Shown here one piece after another: positions 1-12,582 of a stretch of DNA of 64,000 nt. Positions within the stretch are counted from its first letter, which is position 1, and every line of letters starts with the position of its first letter. Location of the stretch: assembly GCA_910890315.1 (NCBI GenBank), contig CAJVGD010000006.1, forward strand, positions 124,001 to 188,000. Reading direction: 5' to 3'. The notes below the pieces were generated by a model that worked only from the letters and a program-made list of their open reading frames with translations, was not told where the DNA came from and did no database searches. The stretch is from Serendipita indica DSM 11827. Taxonomy: Eukaryota > Basidiomycota > Agaricomycetes > Sebacinales > Serendipitaceae. Position numbers and translations under genes: made by a program.

Positions 1-96
1 AAGGTTGAGGGCGACCTTCGGCGCATAAGCATGTCGTGGACAGGAACAATGTTGTGGTCAACCTTCGACTTCTCCACGTCCGCTTTCAAAAGTCAG

Positions 97-1778
97 ATGG
101 CTAAGGCAACCCTTCAAACTCTCCCTTACGAAGTTCTTGTGTCCATTTTTGACCCCCTCGACCTTCCATCGCTAGTCTCTCTCTGCCTAGTTTGTCGGGT
201 TTGCAACGAAGCAGCTACACCTGTTCTATATAGATCAGTTTCGTGGGACCTTGTAAAGCAAGGAGCTTCATGGGATACAGAAGATGTGCGTATATCTCTT
301 GTCATCTCCGAGTCAGATTGTGACTTTGATAGCCGCCCTGGTTAGCGCTCAAAAGGCTCCCTTGGCTCCGAAACCATCTCCAGTCACTCGCAATCTGCCT
401 CGACGGCGATTCAACTACTCAAAAGCGCTACGATCCGAACGCTGCATCTAAGTGGAAGCAACTTTATAACAGACTTTTGTCTCGATTGACAGAAGAAATA
501 CAAGTGCTACCATCTGTCCAGAGTTTAGAGCTTGTCAAGCGACGTTGGGATCCTATGGACGTCTTCACCATCAAGGCTCGTTGGTTTGGCGAACTTGTAC
601 AGGGCCTCGGTGTACGGATTCAAGCAATCGGTCTACCAGAACTACCTTACTACGCGAGTGACTGCTTTCGATTCTCATTCTACCCTTGTTCCTTGACAGT
701 TCGCGGATCTGTCGGAGATTACCTTCATTCTCCATACTTCAAATCTTGGGCACCACGCTTGAGGAGAGTCTCACTCCCTGTAAGAGCTTTCTCTGCAAGA
801 GGTAAATTCTTCTGACCCTCATAGAACTATAGCGACTTCAGCGGATTGAGCGGTCTATTCACTTCCCTTGTCTGCGTACGAGTAGGAAGCTGCAGACAAG
901 TTGGGGAATTTCTCGAATCAATTTCCCCGTCAAGAGGGCTAGAGAGCCTGGATATGGTAATCACCGAATATGTATGCCTCCTAAAGACGATAATCGCTTT
1001 GCTAATGAGTGCCCCCGCAGTCTCTTAGCAGTTGGGCGGGTGCGGAACATGAGGAAATGGACTTCCCAGCGCTGAAATATATCCGAGTACGCATCGAAGG
1101 GGGCTACACCGACATGGACCATGGAAAGAAACTTTTGCAATGTATAACCTCTACCTCGGTGACTCTATTATCGGTGTCTGTTGATGCCGATATACCTCGC
1201 CGCAAATGTTCAGCCTCCCAAAGTTTCGCCATCTGGGTTTCACGTCGTCACGGCCATACGTTACGGACTCTGCATCTTGGGTGCCTCCCACTTCATGATT
1301 CCATCCACCAAGTACTCTCCCACTGTCCCCAACTCAAATGTATTGGCTTCACACAGCTATGGGACCAAAGCGACCTGGTATGAAAACTATCACTCATTAA
1401 CCTCACTACTTATTATTGATAGTCCCAATTGATTACCTTATTGTGTTTTTCTTTCTCGCTCAAAGCCATTTGTTTGACTGTCGGGAAACGGTATTCAGCT
1501 CATCAAGTTTACGCGGCTCTAAAACAGAGGTTCCCACATATTAGACATTTCCTCCTCAGGACTGCCCCTGGCTCTGCCATTGAATATCAATTGTGGGAGG
1601 TATGTGGTTTTCTCTATGCGATGCGCCACCAACTGATAGGTGTTAGGGTAAATGGAGAATCGATTCTTACTCGGGGGCTGTGTCACGCGTGATTCAACAA
1701 GTAGAATGTTCTGAGAAAGATTGGGAAGCGTTTATTTCGCGTGAGCAGCGCGAGTTTGTGGATTCGTTGGCGCTTTAA
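97..1778 (+). CDS. F-box/leucine-rich protein, family A copy 1
   Basis: First of three tandem paralogues. The N-terminus has an F-box-like stretch (LQTLPYEVLVSIF, then a Cys-rich LCLVCRVCNEAA segment), followed by weak leucine-rich repeat-like blocks such as GLFTSLVCVRVGSC. Such proteins normally present substrates to SCF ubiquitin ligases through Skp1; the substrate is unknown. The start was set at the ATG directly before the F-box; an in-frame ATG at 31 would add 22 residues that are also conserved in copy 2. Intron 1 is about 285-335. The C-terminus is aligned with its paralogues by the shared ending REFVDSL. Around 950-1020 the reading frame is broken relative to the paralogues, unless a 71-base stretch with GT and AG ends is spliced out (see findings). 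Family assignment is good; gene integrity is uncertain. Confidence 0.7.
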
Positions 1779-2024
1779 ATAATGCATCTTGCTCTATGAA
1801 ACGTGAAATGCCACGAGCATCGGAGTATACAGCAGTAATATAATTTGATGCTTTGAACCTTTGCCTCCATTGACCACCCCGGTGTCCTTGGTGAGTTACG
1901 ATCGGGGGACCGAAATCGCGTAAGTATGGTTAATGGTGATAGTCGGAAGCTTGAAGGGTGCCGTGGACTGGAGCAAAGATGCGGGTCAACTTTGGACTTC
2001 TCCACGTCTGCTATCAATTTTGAG

Positions 2025-3712
2025 ATGATCAAGGCAACCATTCAAACACTCCCTTACGAAGTTCTTACATCCATCTTCGGCCCCCTCGACCGCCCATCGT
2101 TGGTTTCTCTATGCTTTGTTTGTCGCTTTTGCAACGAAGCTGCTATGCCAATTCTGTACAAGGCAGCATCGTGGGATCTCTCAAGACAAGGAGTTTCGTG
2201 GAACACGGAAGATGTACGTAGAAATTGTGTGATGTCCGAAGTCGGATCATGATTTTAACAGCCACTCTGGCCGGCGTTCAAGAGGTTGCCTTGGCTGAGT
2301 AGCTGTGTCCAGTCACTCGCAATCTGTATCGATCTTAAACCACCAACTAGATCGCACAACGGTTCGAACACTGCACCTGACTGGGGGAAACGTTATAACC
2401 AAGTCTTGTCTCGAGTGACGGAGGAAGTACAGGGGCTACCATCCATTCGAAGTTTGGAGCTTTTCAAGCGTCGTTGGGACGATATGGACGCCTTCAGGAT
2501 TAATACCCGCTGGTTTGGCCAACTCATGCAGAGTCTCAGCGCGCGGATTCAAGATATAACTCTACCTGAAATACCATACAATCTTACTAGATCCTTTCAA
2601 TATCTATTTCACTCTCGATCATTGACAGTTCGAGGCTCTGTTGGAAGTGCTCTGCGCTCGCCAGACTTCAAGTTATGGGCACCACGCTTAAAGCGGGTTT
2701 CACTCCTTGTAAGATTTTTCTTTCAAATATTCACCCCTCTGATCTTCATAGTTTAATAGCGACCTTAGCGAATTGGGCGGTCTATTCACCGCCCTTCGAT
2801 GTCTACGAGTAGAGAAATGTGAAGACGTTGAAAAACTTCTCGAGGCAATTGCCGCGTCAAGAGAGCTAGAGAGCCTGGAAGTGACGATCACTCAACCTGT
2901 ACGCTTTCAGAGGGCACTTATCACTCTACTAATGACTTTCCAGCATTTCCAGAGTTGGCTAAATGCAAGGCAAAAAGAAATAGACCTCCCGGCATTGAAA
3001 CATATCCGAGTCCGCATTGACGGGGCCCACACTGATCAAGATATCGTTCATCGAGGACGAAAGCTCTTCGAATATATTACCAGCGCCTCTAGGGCTCTAT
3101 TATCCGCGTCCTTTGATGCCAAGTTATTTCTTCGTACCTGTACGACTTCCGAAGGGTTTGCCATATGGCTTTCACATCGTCATGGTCGCACGCTACAGAC
3201 TCTATATCTTGGACACCTCACCCTTCGAGAAGAATACATTCATCAAGTACTATCATACTGCCCCCGACTTGAACGCATTGGGCTGGCCCAGCCATGGAAC
3301 CAACTGGACCTGGTACGAAGATTGTCGTGCATAGAATTCTCTAATCCATATTAACAGTTTCGTCCATTTGCTTCTCTCCGTTCTACATCGTCACTCAAGG
3401 CCATCTGCCTGACAACCACGCAGCCTTATTCCGTCCATCAGGTTCATGCAGCACTAGTACAAAATTTTCCGTGTATCGGTCATCTTCTCCTCAGGAATAC
3501 GAGTGCTTTTTACGACCAATACACATTGTGGAAGGTGCGTCCTTTGCTTGGCGTGATACGCTGTAAACTGATTGTGGTAGGGTAAATGGAGGTTTGATTC
3601 TGACTTGGGTACCGCCCTACGTGTGATTGAGAATGTGGAATGCTCCAAGAAAGATTGGGAAGACTTGGTTTCGCACGAGCAACGCGAGTTTGTGGACTCG
3701 CTAATCCTCTAA
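2025..3712 (+). CDS. F-box/leucine-rich protein, family A copy 2
   Basis: Second tandem paralogue, same exon pattern as copy 1. The F-box region reads IQTLPYEVLTSIFGPLDRPS, then LCFVCRFCNEAA. Leucine-rich-like blocks follow (GGLFTALRCLRVEKCEDVE; RELESLEVTIT; GRTLQTLYLGHLTLREEYIH). An in-frame ATG at 1926 would add 33 residues; the upstream DNA is conserved with copy 1 (both encode a DFSTSA segment), so the longer start is possible. Introns lie near 2215-2262, 2707-2751 and between about 3312 and 3600. It ends with REFVDSLIL and stop at 3710. This copy looks the most intact of the triplet and serves as reference for the other two. Likely an SCF substrate adaptor; target unknown. Confidence 0.75.
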
Positions 3713-4530
3713 CTAATCCATATTATTCTGCCAGAGCAAAAATTGATGTGCGGTGGAGCATATGAGTCTACAGAAATACTCACATCTGATGCGTAGGAGT
3801 TTTATTCCAGGGGCATCTCTGGTGGGTCATAATCGGGGGATACGGGCCATGAATTTTTGGCTGCCAACTATTATCCGAAAGGTTGAAATCGATCCTTGGC
3901 GTCCAAGCAAGTTGCGGTGCGGGCAATGGCGCCTGCCCACCTTGGAGCAGATCTTATTTGGCCGAGGGATAGCAAGTTCTACAACGGAACTAAGGCACCT
4001 GTAGTCTATCTGAATACTACTCTGCGCAGTTTCGTGACGGAATAAGCCAACAAAAACGCAAGTGCGGGGTAAATGAAGGGCGGAAAGGGGAAGGGGGCAA
4101 TCAAGCGACTGTCTGCATTTCTAGGGTACGCTCTGAGGTCAGTTGGGAATTTTAATGAGAGTTTTGTGGCTCGTGGCATGTTGCTAGCGAGCGACCATGC
4201 AAAACGTGCAATGGCCCAAACGGTCGTATTGATGATTCACACTGGCTTCGCAGATCCATCTGCAACGGAGATTTTCTGAAGCGTCGGGCAAGTGATGGGA
4301 GGGTTTTTCCACGTCATTACTTGGTGCGCGGGGCAGCGGGGGAACATCTTAGTGAGCAGACTCTTGCCAACAACCGTCGAATTGTAGCGCCCCTGTTCTT
4401 CACCAGACACGCATCCTTGTGAGTTTCACAAGCCCACGCGGCCATCTGGCATCGATGTTGTCTGGAGTAGGCTTGGCCGAACGGCGAGGCCGGTGTGCCA
4501 GCCTTGGACTCCACCACTGTCAAACTCAAC
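3713..4530. other. Intergenic spacer between F-box copies 2 and 3
   Basis: About 820 bases. Two short open frames (3753-4004 and 4073-4279, + strand) have no recognisable domain, no paralogue at the equivalent position between copies 1 and 2, and no splice context that I can defend. I see no transposon ends or RNA gene. Probably the 3' region of copy 2 plus the promoter of copy 3. Confidence 0.5.
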
Positions 4531-6301
4531 ATGGCCAATACAAGCCTTCAAACACTCCCACATGAACTCCTTGTTTCTATCTTCAATCTTATTGACTCCC
4601 AATCGTTGGTCTGCCTGTGCTTACTTTGCCGCGTTTGCAACGAAGCTGCTACCCCAATTCTGTATAAATATGTTTCGTGGGACCTCTCAAAGCAAGGGGC
4701 TTCATGGAATATAAAAGATGTGTGTATAACTGTGCGGCGTCCGAGTCAGATCATGACTTCCATAGAACTTTTGGGCAGTCTTCAAGAGGTCATCATACGA
4801 AGGTGCTGCTACAATCCTGTTCAAGTCTGTTTCCTGGAATCTCATTAAACGAGAGGCGTCATCCAACACGAAAAATGTGCGCACTTTGCCCCCTCCGAGT
4901 CCTATTTGTGACCTTGGTCTTAGCCGCCCTGGTCGGCAGTTGAAAGGCTCCCTTGGCTTCGTAACCATATCCAATCACTCGCAATATGCCTAGATACTGA
5001 CTCACCAACCAACAACATCAGCGACTTGGAAGTTGCACGTGACTGGACGAAACGCCATAGCAGAGTGTTGTCTGGACTTGCTCAGCAGATAGATAGACTA
5101 CCATCTCTTCGGCGGCTAGAGCTCCTCAAGCGTCATTGGGGTGACACAGAAGTCTTCAAGATCCAAGTTGGCTGGTTCAGCCAGCTGGTACGGGACCTCG
5201 GTGCACGGATTCGAGAAATAAGCTTACCAGAGATATCTTATTACATCAAAGACTCTTTTCAATTCCCATCCTATCTTCGTTCCTTGACGATTAGCGGATC
5301 TGCCGTGAGAATTTTCTCTCTGGGCGTATAAATCCGTCTGATTTTCATAGTACCTTCGTGAATATCGTGGATTGAACAGCCTATTTGCCTCTCTTCGTTC
5401 CCTAAGACTCGGAGAATGTGAAGTCACCGCACTTTTGGACGCAATTTCCTTGTCACGACAGCTAGAGAGCCTGGAGGTAACAATCTCTGGATGTGAACGT
5501 GTAAGGGCTCCGAAGGAGGTTATCACTCTACTGATAAGTCCTTTCCAGTTCTCTCATTGGGCGAAGCAAAAGGGACTGAACCTTCCAGTGCTGAGGTATA
5601 TCCGAGTTTGCATTATAGGGGGAGATTCCGACTCATACATCGTTCAACTCGTATACGAATTCTTAAAATGCATCACATCAACCTCTAGGAGACTGTTGTC
5701 GGTGTCTATTGACGCAGACGTGCATCACGACAGTTGGACCCCTTCAGGAATACTTGCCATCTGGATTGCGCTTCGTCATGGCCACTCGATAAAAACACTA
5801 TATCTCGGACGTATTCCACTCCGAGAATATCGTATCCATGAAGTGCTATCCCGCTGCCCCCGACTCGAACATATTGGATTCACTCAGCCATGGAGAGATG
5901 ACCATGCCATTCCGGTATGTCCAATCTCATCTAGTAATATCACTGCTTAACTTGAATAGTATGCCTCTTTGCGGTCTGCTTTGCGGCTCAGGGGCATTTG
6001 CCTGACTGTCGTAAAGCCATATTCCGTCCAGCAAGTTCATGCTGCGTTAGTACAGCATTTCCCGCATCAGCCACTTTCTTCTTAGGAATCGGGATGCTTC
6101 TGCACCCGAATATAAACTGTGGACGGTACGTAGTTTGCTCCATCGGATACGCCATGGTCCAACGGATAGCAGGGTGAATGGAGGATGGACCCTGACTCAG
6201 GTATCGTATCACGCGTAATTCAACACGTGGAATGCTCCGAGAAAGATTGGGAAGAGTTCATTTCGCGCGAGCAGCGTGAATTTGTGAATTCCTTGTTATA
6301 A
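4531..6301 (+). CDS. F-box/leucine-rich protein, family A copy 3, with internal duplication
   Basis: Third tandem paralogue. F-box: LQTLPHELLVSIFNLID, then LCLLCRVCNEAA. Unlike copies 1 and 2 it carries an extra segment: the end of exon 1 (EAATPILYKYVSWDLSKQG) is followed by intron 1 (about 4721-4768) and the start of exon 2, then by a second, diverged version (EGAATILFKSVSWNLIKRE), a second intron 1 (about 4877-4923) and the normal exon 2. All pieces remain in one frame. Downstream leucine-rich blocks are intact (LFASLRSLRLGECEVTALLD; RQLESLEVTIS; HSIKTLYLGRIPLREYRIHE). It ends REFVNSLL. Presumed SCF adaptor of unknown target. The duplication looks like unequal crossing-over between paralogues. 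Confidence 0.75.
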
Positions 6302-6465
6302 TAAATCTTTTATCGTACTTCAGTATTGCGAAACATAGAGCGTCGTAGGATTTCCAACCCAACTATGGTCAAAGTCAATGATCGCCACATTTCCAGTTGA
6401 CCTTGTCCCCGTCCCTCTTGTGGCCTAGCCGCGATAGATCCCGCGCTGATCTATAGTAATCTAAG

Positions 6466-9400
6466 ATGAATGTATGTTATGGATCGAGCACAGATCACGA
6501 GGAATAGCTGACTTTACATCTTTTTTACTCGCTTTCAGCAACAGCTCACCCAGCAAGTCTATCAACTCCTTCAAAAAACCACTGTACCAGATACTGCGAC
6601 ACTAAAAGAGGTGCGATCTCTCTCAATCGACGCGTGATTCTCCTTTTTTACTGATTACTGTGCTCCCTTTCTCGATGGGATCGCACCGACGATCAGGCCA
6701 CAGCGCAGCTTCAACAAGTTTTAGTCAATCCGGAATGCATCCCAGTTCTTTTTGAACTCTCTGTTGCAGCTCCAGAGTCCACGGTATGGCCAGCCGCGAG
6801 CCCTCAAAAAATGATGTGCAGCTAATTGCCTGTGGCAAACCTCAGATCCGCCAGCTCGCTGCAGTCGAACTACGTAAACAAGTCAACAGCGAAGAGAATA
6901 GTCCATGGCTCCACGTTCCTCCTGAGTTTCGCAAGAACATCAAGACTGGGCTACTCGAGCGGCTCTTGAATGAATCCGAGTCAGTCACAAATCCGTTTTG
7001 TCGTTATTTTGGAGACTAATCAATGTCACTAGGTCTATTGTGAGGCACTCTCTTGCGCGAGTCATCTCCGCGGTCGCATCTATCGAGTTGCCACAAGGAG
7101 AGTGGCCTGATCTCCTGCCATTCGTCCAAAGGCTCTGTGAAGCCCCAGAAGCAGTGCATCGTGAATCCGGTGCCTTCATCCTCTTCACCATTTTGGAGGT
7201 GGTCGTCGAGGGCCTCCAAGACAAGGTCTCCGACTTTTTGCAGATATTCCAGAAGCTACTTGTCGATCCTCAGAGTGTTGAAGTTCGTCTAGTCACTCTT
7301 CGAGCTTTGGGAACTCTTGCTGGTTACATTGACGTGGATGACAAGAAGGATATTGTATGTAATTCTGAGTCATTCTGCGCTTGGAGCTCATATTTTGCAG
7401 AAACGCTTCCAAGAGTTTATCCCTCCTATGCTCGCCGTACTCAATGAGAGTTTGACATTGAGCAGCGACGAGGGTGCTCGCCATGGCTTCGACACCCTCT
7501 CCACTCTTCTCATCATGGTAAGTGACAAACGCGTTATTTTACCTGATGCTTATCTCTGGCAGGAAACCCCACTTCTCTCGAAGCACGTCAAGGAGGTCGT
7601 CAACTTCTGCGTGACCGCAGGTAGCAACCATGCTTTAGACGAAGATATTCGTGTCATGGCACTGAATGCCCTTGTGATGACTATCAAATAGTGAGCATTC
7701 TACTAGCGACACTTTATCCTTACCGACTACTTTGTAGCAAAAAGACCAAGATCCACAACTTGCAGCTTGCACCTCATCTTGTGGACGCTTTGATGCCTCT
7801 CCTTACCGAGAGAGATACTGACGATGACGACGAAGAGACCCCTGCTCGAGTGAGTGAGGACTCGTACCCCATCACACAGACTGACAAGGGATAACAGCTC
7901 GGAGTTCGCGCGATGGACGCCCTCGCGACTTGCCTTCCTCCCCAACAAGTGTTCCCACGCCTTCACGAGCTCGTGCTTCAGTACTCTCAGAATCCAGATC
8001 CAAATCAGCGCAAGGCTGCCCTCATGGCTTTGGGCGTCGTTATGGAGGGATGCTCCGAGTTCATTCGCCCTCACATCGATCAAGTGTGGCCATATATTGA
8101 CAAGGGTTTGCAAGATCCCGACGCAACTGTGCGCAAAGCCGCATGTACCGCGATAGGCTGTATTACTGAGTGGCTCGACGAGGAATGCGTCGAACGGCAT
8201 GCAGTTTTGATTCCAGTAAGTCTCCTTACATACTTACATCGCTTATTCACGACCTCTTAGGGATTATTGGCCTTGGTAAACGACCCAATCACACAATCTG
8301 CAGCTTGTACCGCACTTGATGGGTTGCTGGAGATGCTCGGTGATATCATCGATAATTATCTCGTCCAACTCATGAATACCTTTGCCGGTCTCCTGCAGAC
8401 TGCTCCCAACAAGGTCAAGGCCGTCGTCATCGGTGCAATTGGCTCTACGGCCCACGCATCCAAGGAAAAATTCCTTCCATACTTTGAACCCATCATTAAG
8501 CAGCTCGTGCCCTTCCTCATGCTCGAGGGTGAGGGAGAGGAAGAGGAACTCAGGGGTATCGCGATGGATGCTTGCGGCACGTTCGCTGAAGCGGTTCCAA
8601 AGGAGGCTTTCCTTCCTTATTACGAAGATCTCATGAAGAATGCCTACCAGAGCGTTCAGTCGAAGAGCGCTCGCCTTCGCGAGTGCTCCTTCCTCTTCTT
8701 CGGTGTCATGGCGGGTATGTTCCCTGACAAATTTGTCCCATATCTCCCAAATATCATGCCGGCATTCCTCAGTAGCCTCAAGCTCGACGAACTCGGAGAT
8801 AATTCTACATTTAGTGAGTCTCTAAGCGAGTCTAGATCTATGTCTCATCTTCCTTCCAGTCGAAGTCGGTGGCCAAGGAGAGTCCTCCGATACGCCGATC
8901 CAGATTATTGAAAGCAAGGTTGAAGAGATTGAAGATATGGATACCGAGGCGCTCCTCAAGGTTAATAGCGCCATTGCCATCGAGAAGGAGATTGCCGCAG
9001 ACGTGATCGGCGGCATCTTTGCCAATACGCGAGAGCATTTCCTGCCATACATCGAAGAGACTGCTGTCGTTCTCCAAGGCCTCGTTTCTCACTACTACGA
9101 AGGCATTCGCAAGTCAGCCATTCAGTCAATCTTTACTTTCATTGTCACTCTCAATGAACTTTCGAACCCCCAACCTTGGACTGCTGGTGCAACCAATGTG
9201 AGTAGCGTCACGTTCATGCACGCTGGCCTCACGTTCGTATAGGTCGTTCCTCTCAACGACAATGTCAACAAGCTCATCTCGGTCACTATGCCTGAAATCC
9301 TCGAAGCATTTGACGTTGAAGATGATAAGTACGTTTCCAGTTCTCTTTCCTGCTTGCGGATGAGCAAAATCGTTTACTCAGCTCACTACGATGCCCTACG

Positions 9401-10552
9401 GGCGTGGGAATGCAAAGCGAAATTCTTTCTGACTTTAATAAACGTGTTGAACCAGGCTTATACTTGCCTTAGGGGTGTTGCGGCTGCTATCTGTCAAGCT
9501 CTTGCGGATGCCACTACCAAGGTCGGGCCAGCATTAGTTGCATCTTGTGCGTCCCTTTCTGGCCGTTTAAGTCACATTCTGATCATTCGTTAGCTTTCGA
9601 CGCCGTCTGCAACATGTGCCAGAAGATTCTGAGCGGCAAGTCCCTTGCTCAGGTTGACCCCGACCAAGACGATGAGGAAGGAACCGCGGAAGATCTCGCC
9701 GAAATGGATTCGTTCCTCATCAGCGCATGCGAGGACTTGGTATCTGCTTTGGCTTCGGTACTCGGCGCCGACTTTGCTACCAAGTTTGGCGAGTTTTTGC
9801 CACTCATCGCTCAATATTACGTAAGTTATTCTTCATAGATTCAGATCCGCTTCTGACGTGTCGCACAGGGCCCTAAGCGCGCTCCCAGCGATAGGTCGAG
9901 CGCCATCGGTAGCTTTGGCGAGATCATCACCGGTTTGAAGGGTGGTGTGACCCCTTACACTCTCGTAAGCGTACCAGTCTGCGTGATGAGATGGAAATTA
10001 ATGACTCATCAGCAAATCCGCGAAATCCTCATGCAAGCCATTACCGACCCCGAGTTTGAAGTGAAATCCAACGCGGCCTTCGCGTTGGGAGTGCTCGTGG
10101 AAAACTCAGACTTTGCATGGACAAAAGAAGACTTTGAGGGCATCCTGTTCCGCCTTCGACCCCTCTTCTCCGTTGGAGAGGCCGCGCCAAAGGCGGCATT
10201 CAACGCTCGCGACAATGCTGCTGGTGCCGTCTCTCGTCTGATCGCTACAAACATTGGGCTTGTCCCGCTCGACTCCGTCTTGCCAGTCCTTTATGCCGCC
10301 CTCCCTCTCGAGCATGACCCGCTTGAGAACCGACCTCTTTTCCGCGGTCTATTCGTCCTTTACCGAAGTAACGCGGCTTACTTTATTAACACGATGGACA
10401 GTCTCCTCCCGGTATTTGCTCGCGTACTCGACCCAAGCCAACCAGACGAAATCGGAGATGAGATTCGTGGCAATCTTATCCAGTTGCTCAAGGAAGTCAA
10501 CGCCCAAGCTCCCGAGAAACTACAAGGGACCCCTCTTGTAGCTTTCCTTTAA
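6466..10552 (+). CDS. KAP123: Importin beta-family karyopherin Kap123/importin-4
   Basis: Nuclear import receptor, in yeast the main carrier of ribosomal proteins and histones H3/H4. Built of HEAT repeats over its whole length. The order of conserved blocks follows yeast Kap123: RQLAAVELRK near the N-terminus; IVRHSLARVISAVA; ESGAFILFTILE; PNQRKAALMALGVVMEGC; ACTALDGLLEMLGDIIDNYL; ARLRECSFLFFGVMAG; KRAPSDRSSAIGSFGEI; NAAFALGVLVEN; DNAAGAVSRLI near the C-terminus. Acidic stretches (such as DTDDDDEETP) sit in the middle. At least a dozen exons. Early exons fitted by frame are 6466-6471, 6539-6610, 6697-6783, 6846-6979 and 7033 onward. The first exon encodes only two residues, so the start is less sure than the rest. 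No break was noticed. Its 3' end converges on the lectin gene. Confidence 0.92.
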
Positions 10553-10873
10553 GGAGCTTGCCGCGATAGAATCAAAAAGTACTCCGACACGATTGCAGCC
10601 AGTTAATGTCGAGAATCCCTCATCCCTCTACCAATCCGAGCCTCCTAGGTTGCTGCAGTGTTACAGGAGACGCCTATGTCCGCCATGATGCACAATTCCT
10701 TTATGAATATGAAAATTCATCTGTCCGGAGTCTTTCGTCACTACTGTGAAAAAGAGTGGATTACAGTCAGAGTACTGATGAGGGAGACAATTTGTCCATA
10801 GAAATGAGTGCGTATTGTAAATGAATGGAGTGTTCTCTGCAGATATAAATATGGGGTACGCGACATGTGCGTG
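10553..10873. other. Convergent intergenic region
   Basis: About 320 bases between the stop codons of Kap123 (+) and the first lectin (-). It should hold the two 3' untranslated regions. No coding or structured element recognised. Confidence 0.5.
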
Positions 10874-12475
10874 TCAATATCCGAGGCCAACCGTCGAAGT
10901 CCGGACGCAGCTCGAAGATGGCGGCACCGGATGTGGTGCTGGCGTCGGTTTCACGCCTTGGTGCCACCTAGAAGTACCGTAAAGTCCGACTGGAAGGGAA
11001 TCTTCACCCTGGCAAGATTCGAAAATGCCTTTATCATAGTTTGCAGGCATGTTGAAGGTGCAGCTATTATTGTGTTAGTAGAAGCGAGCATAGAAATATG
11101 CAACGCACCCCATTTCATCGTATTCGTTGAAACAGTGGTTCCCTTCGGATCATAAGTAGACGAATGTTGAACTAAAAGGGGACCTACGAGCGTTCGGGCC
11201 AATGCAGGCGCGGATACAGAACTCATTGTACGAAAGGAACTCGGTCCTACACGTCTTTAGTTACTCCAAGTCCAGTGAATGAGCACACTGACCATTCATG
11301 ATACTGCAGATTCTGTCCAAAGCTGTTGCCATAGACCAAGCCACCAATCGGGTTTCCTTTGCCCTATCATAGATGTGAGTAACGAGATTGAGAGAATTAA
11401 GCACAGCTCACATCTGCACCGTGGTTATCAAGTTCGCCTCCTTCATCCTTATTCTTGACGTTAATCTTAGTGAAATCACCAACGCCGGTGATCTGGACAT
11501 AGTCTTTCGTCTTGACAAAGTGGACGCCCTTGAGAGTACCTGCGGGCATAATACGACCGCCGTGACCGGGTTTGGTACAATAGGTGACCATGTCACGTTC
11601 TGCATCTCCAACATTGGCCTTGTTGGGAGGACCCCACAGGCAAAAGTCGTCCATCGAGTTGATCCCTATAACCGGTTATTCCAGCTCAGACCACGGTAGT
11701 AAATAGTAACGTACAGAGGGTCTGGCAGTTATCTTTGGCAGCGCCAGTGCCGCAGTTGTTCTGGCCACTCTGACCGTTTTGCGACTTTTGAGGGAGAGCA
11801 GATGCCATGTAACCGACGTGCCAAAGTTGATTCTGATTGTTTTGACTGCAAGACCACACTTGAATTCGATTTCCCGAGGCCAAACTCCAGTCCGTCAGAT
11901 CCTGGAGCAAGAGGTGAGCAGTGCAGCAGTTAAGTTACCATCACACTTACCACGCATTTCCCTTTACCATTCCATGAGAGTCTGTAATGGTTGAGACTAA
12001 CAACCTGCACCCCGAAAAGAGACCTACGTATAATCCCATGAGTTGTAATAGAAAGCCTGATTTGCCGATCCTCGATAACATTGCCAGATTTGGAGCTTTG
12101 TTCCGTCTGCGTTAACACCGTCTGTCACATCCTGTCATAAAGAATCAGCTCTGACCCCTCAGCCACTCCAACGCGAAACGCACGAGACACATCGAGCCAC
12201 CATACATGGTAACTTGTCCATTCTGAAAGGTGAAGAGTTGGTCCATGGAGCCATTACAATCCGCAAGGATGATTGGTGAGCCGTTGTTTTTGCCGTTTTG
12301 GCTCTGGAGGCACTTGGAGTTGCTGGCAACGGGCTGTAGACAGGAATCAGTCAACTTTATACCGGCTCATTCACAGAGTGAGGACCTGGATGAGGAGTTG
12401 TCCCTGATAGGTGGGAGTTTGTGCAAAGGCTTGCCCAAGGAGGGCCGCAAAGCCTGCATATACGATGGCGCGCAT
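10874..12475 (-). CDS. Secreted ricin-B lectin fused to macrofage-activating-glycoprotein-like region (copy 1)
   Basis: The protein begins with a signal peptide (MRAIVYAGFAALLGQAFAQ), then ricin-B type repeats (NSKCLQSQNGKNNGSPIILA; DQLFTFQNGQV; GKGKCVDLTDWSLASGNRIQ), whose QxF/QxW motifs mark beta-trefoil carbohydrate binding. The C-terminal half (FCLWGPPNKANVGD; YCTKPGHGGRIMPAGT; GELDNHGAD; YDEMGCTFNMPANYD; FESCQGEDSLPVGLYG) matches the family that databases call 'macrofage activating glycoprotein'. Predicted extracellular or cell-wall protein that binds glycans. Many short introns; I could follow exons to the TGA at 10876-10874 (tail PSSSCVRTSTVGLGY, which diverges from copy 2). The frame looks open in every block examined. 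Paralogue of the + strand gene at 20866-22496. Confidence 0.82.
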
Positions 12476-12575
12476 TAAAGAGTGGAACGGTCGAAGACCC
12501 GGAGAGAAGACTCGGAGTAGGAGTGGAGAGGGGGAGGGAAGAATGGGAGCAGGCGGGACGACGTCGCCTCGTGAC

Positions 12576-12582
12576 CTTATAC
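12576..12582 (-). promoter_or_regulatory. Possible TATA box of lectin copy 1
   Basis: A GTATAAG-type sequence on the minus strand about 100 bases before the start codon at 12475. Position and sequence fit a core promoter of a highly expressed secreted protein; this is inference from sequence only. Confidence 0.3.

Noticed and set aside
4073-4279. Open frame of 68 codons between F-box copies 2 and 3
   Set aside because: No recognisable domain, no paralogous counterpart in the other spacer, and no plausible splice partners.
11388-11699. Plus-strand frame of 103 codons inside lectin copy 1
   Set aside because: Antisense to the conserved C-terminal lectin region, which aligns exon by exon with copy 2.
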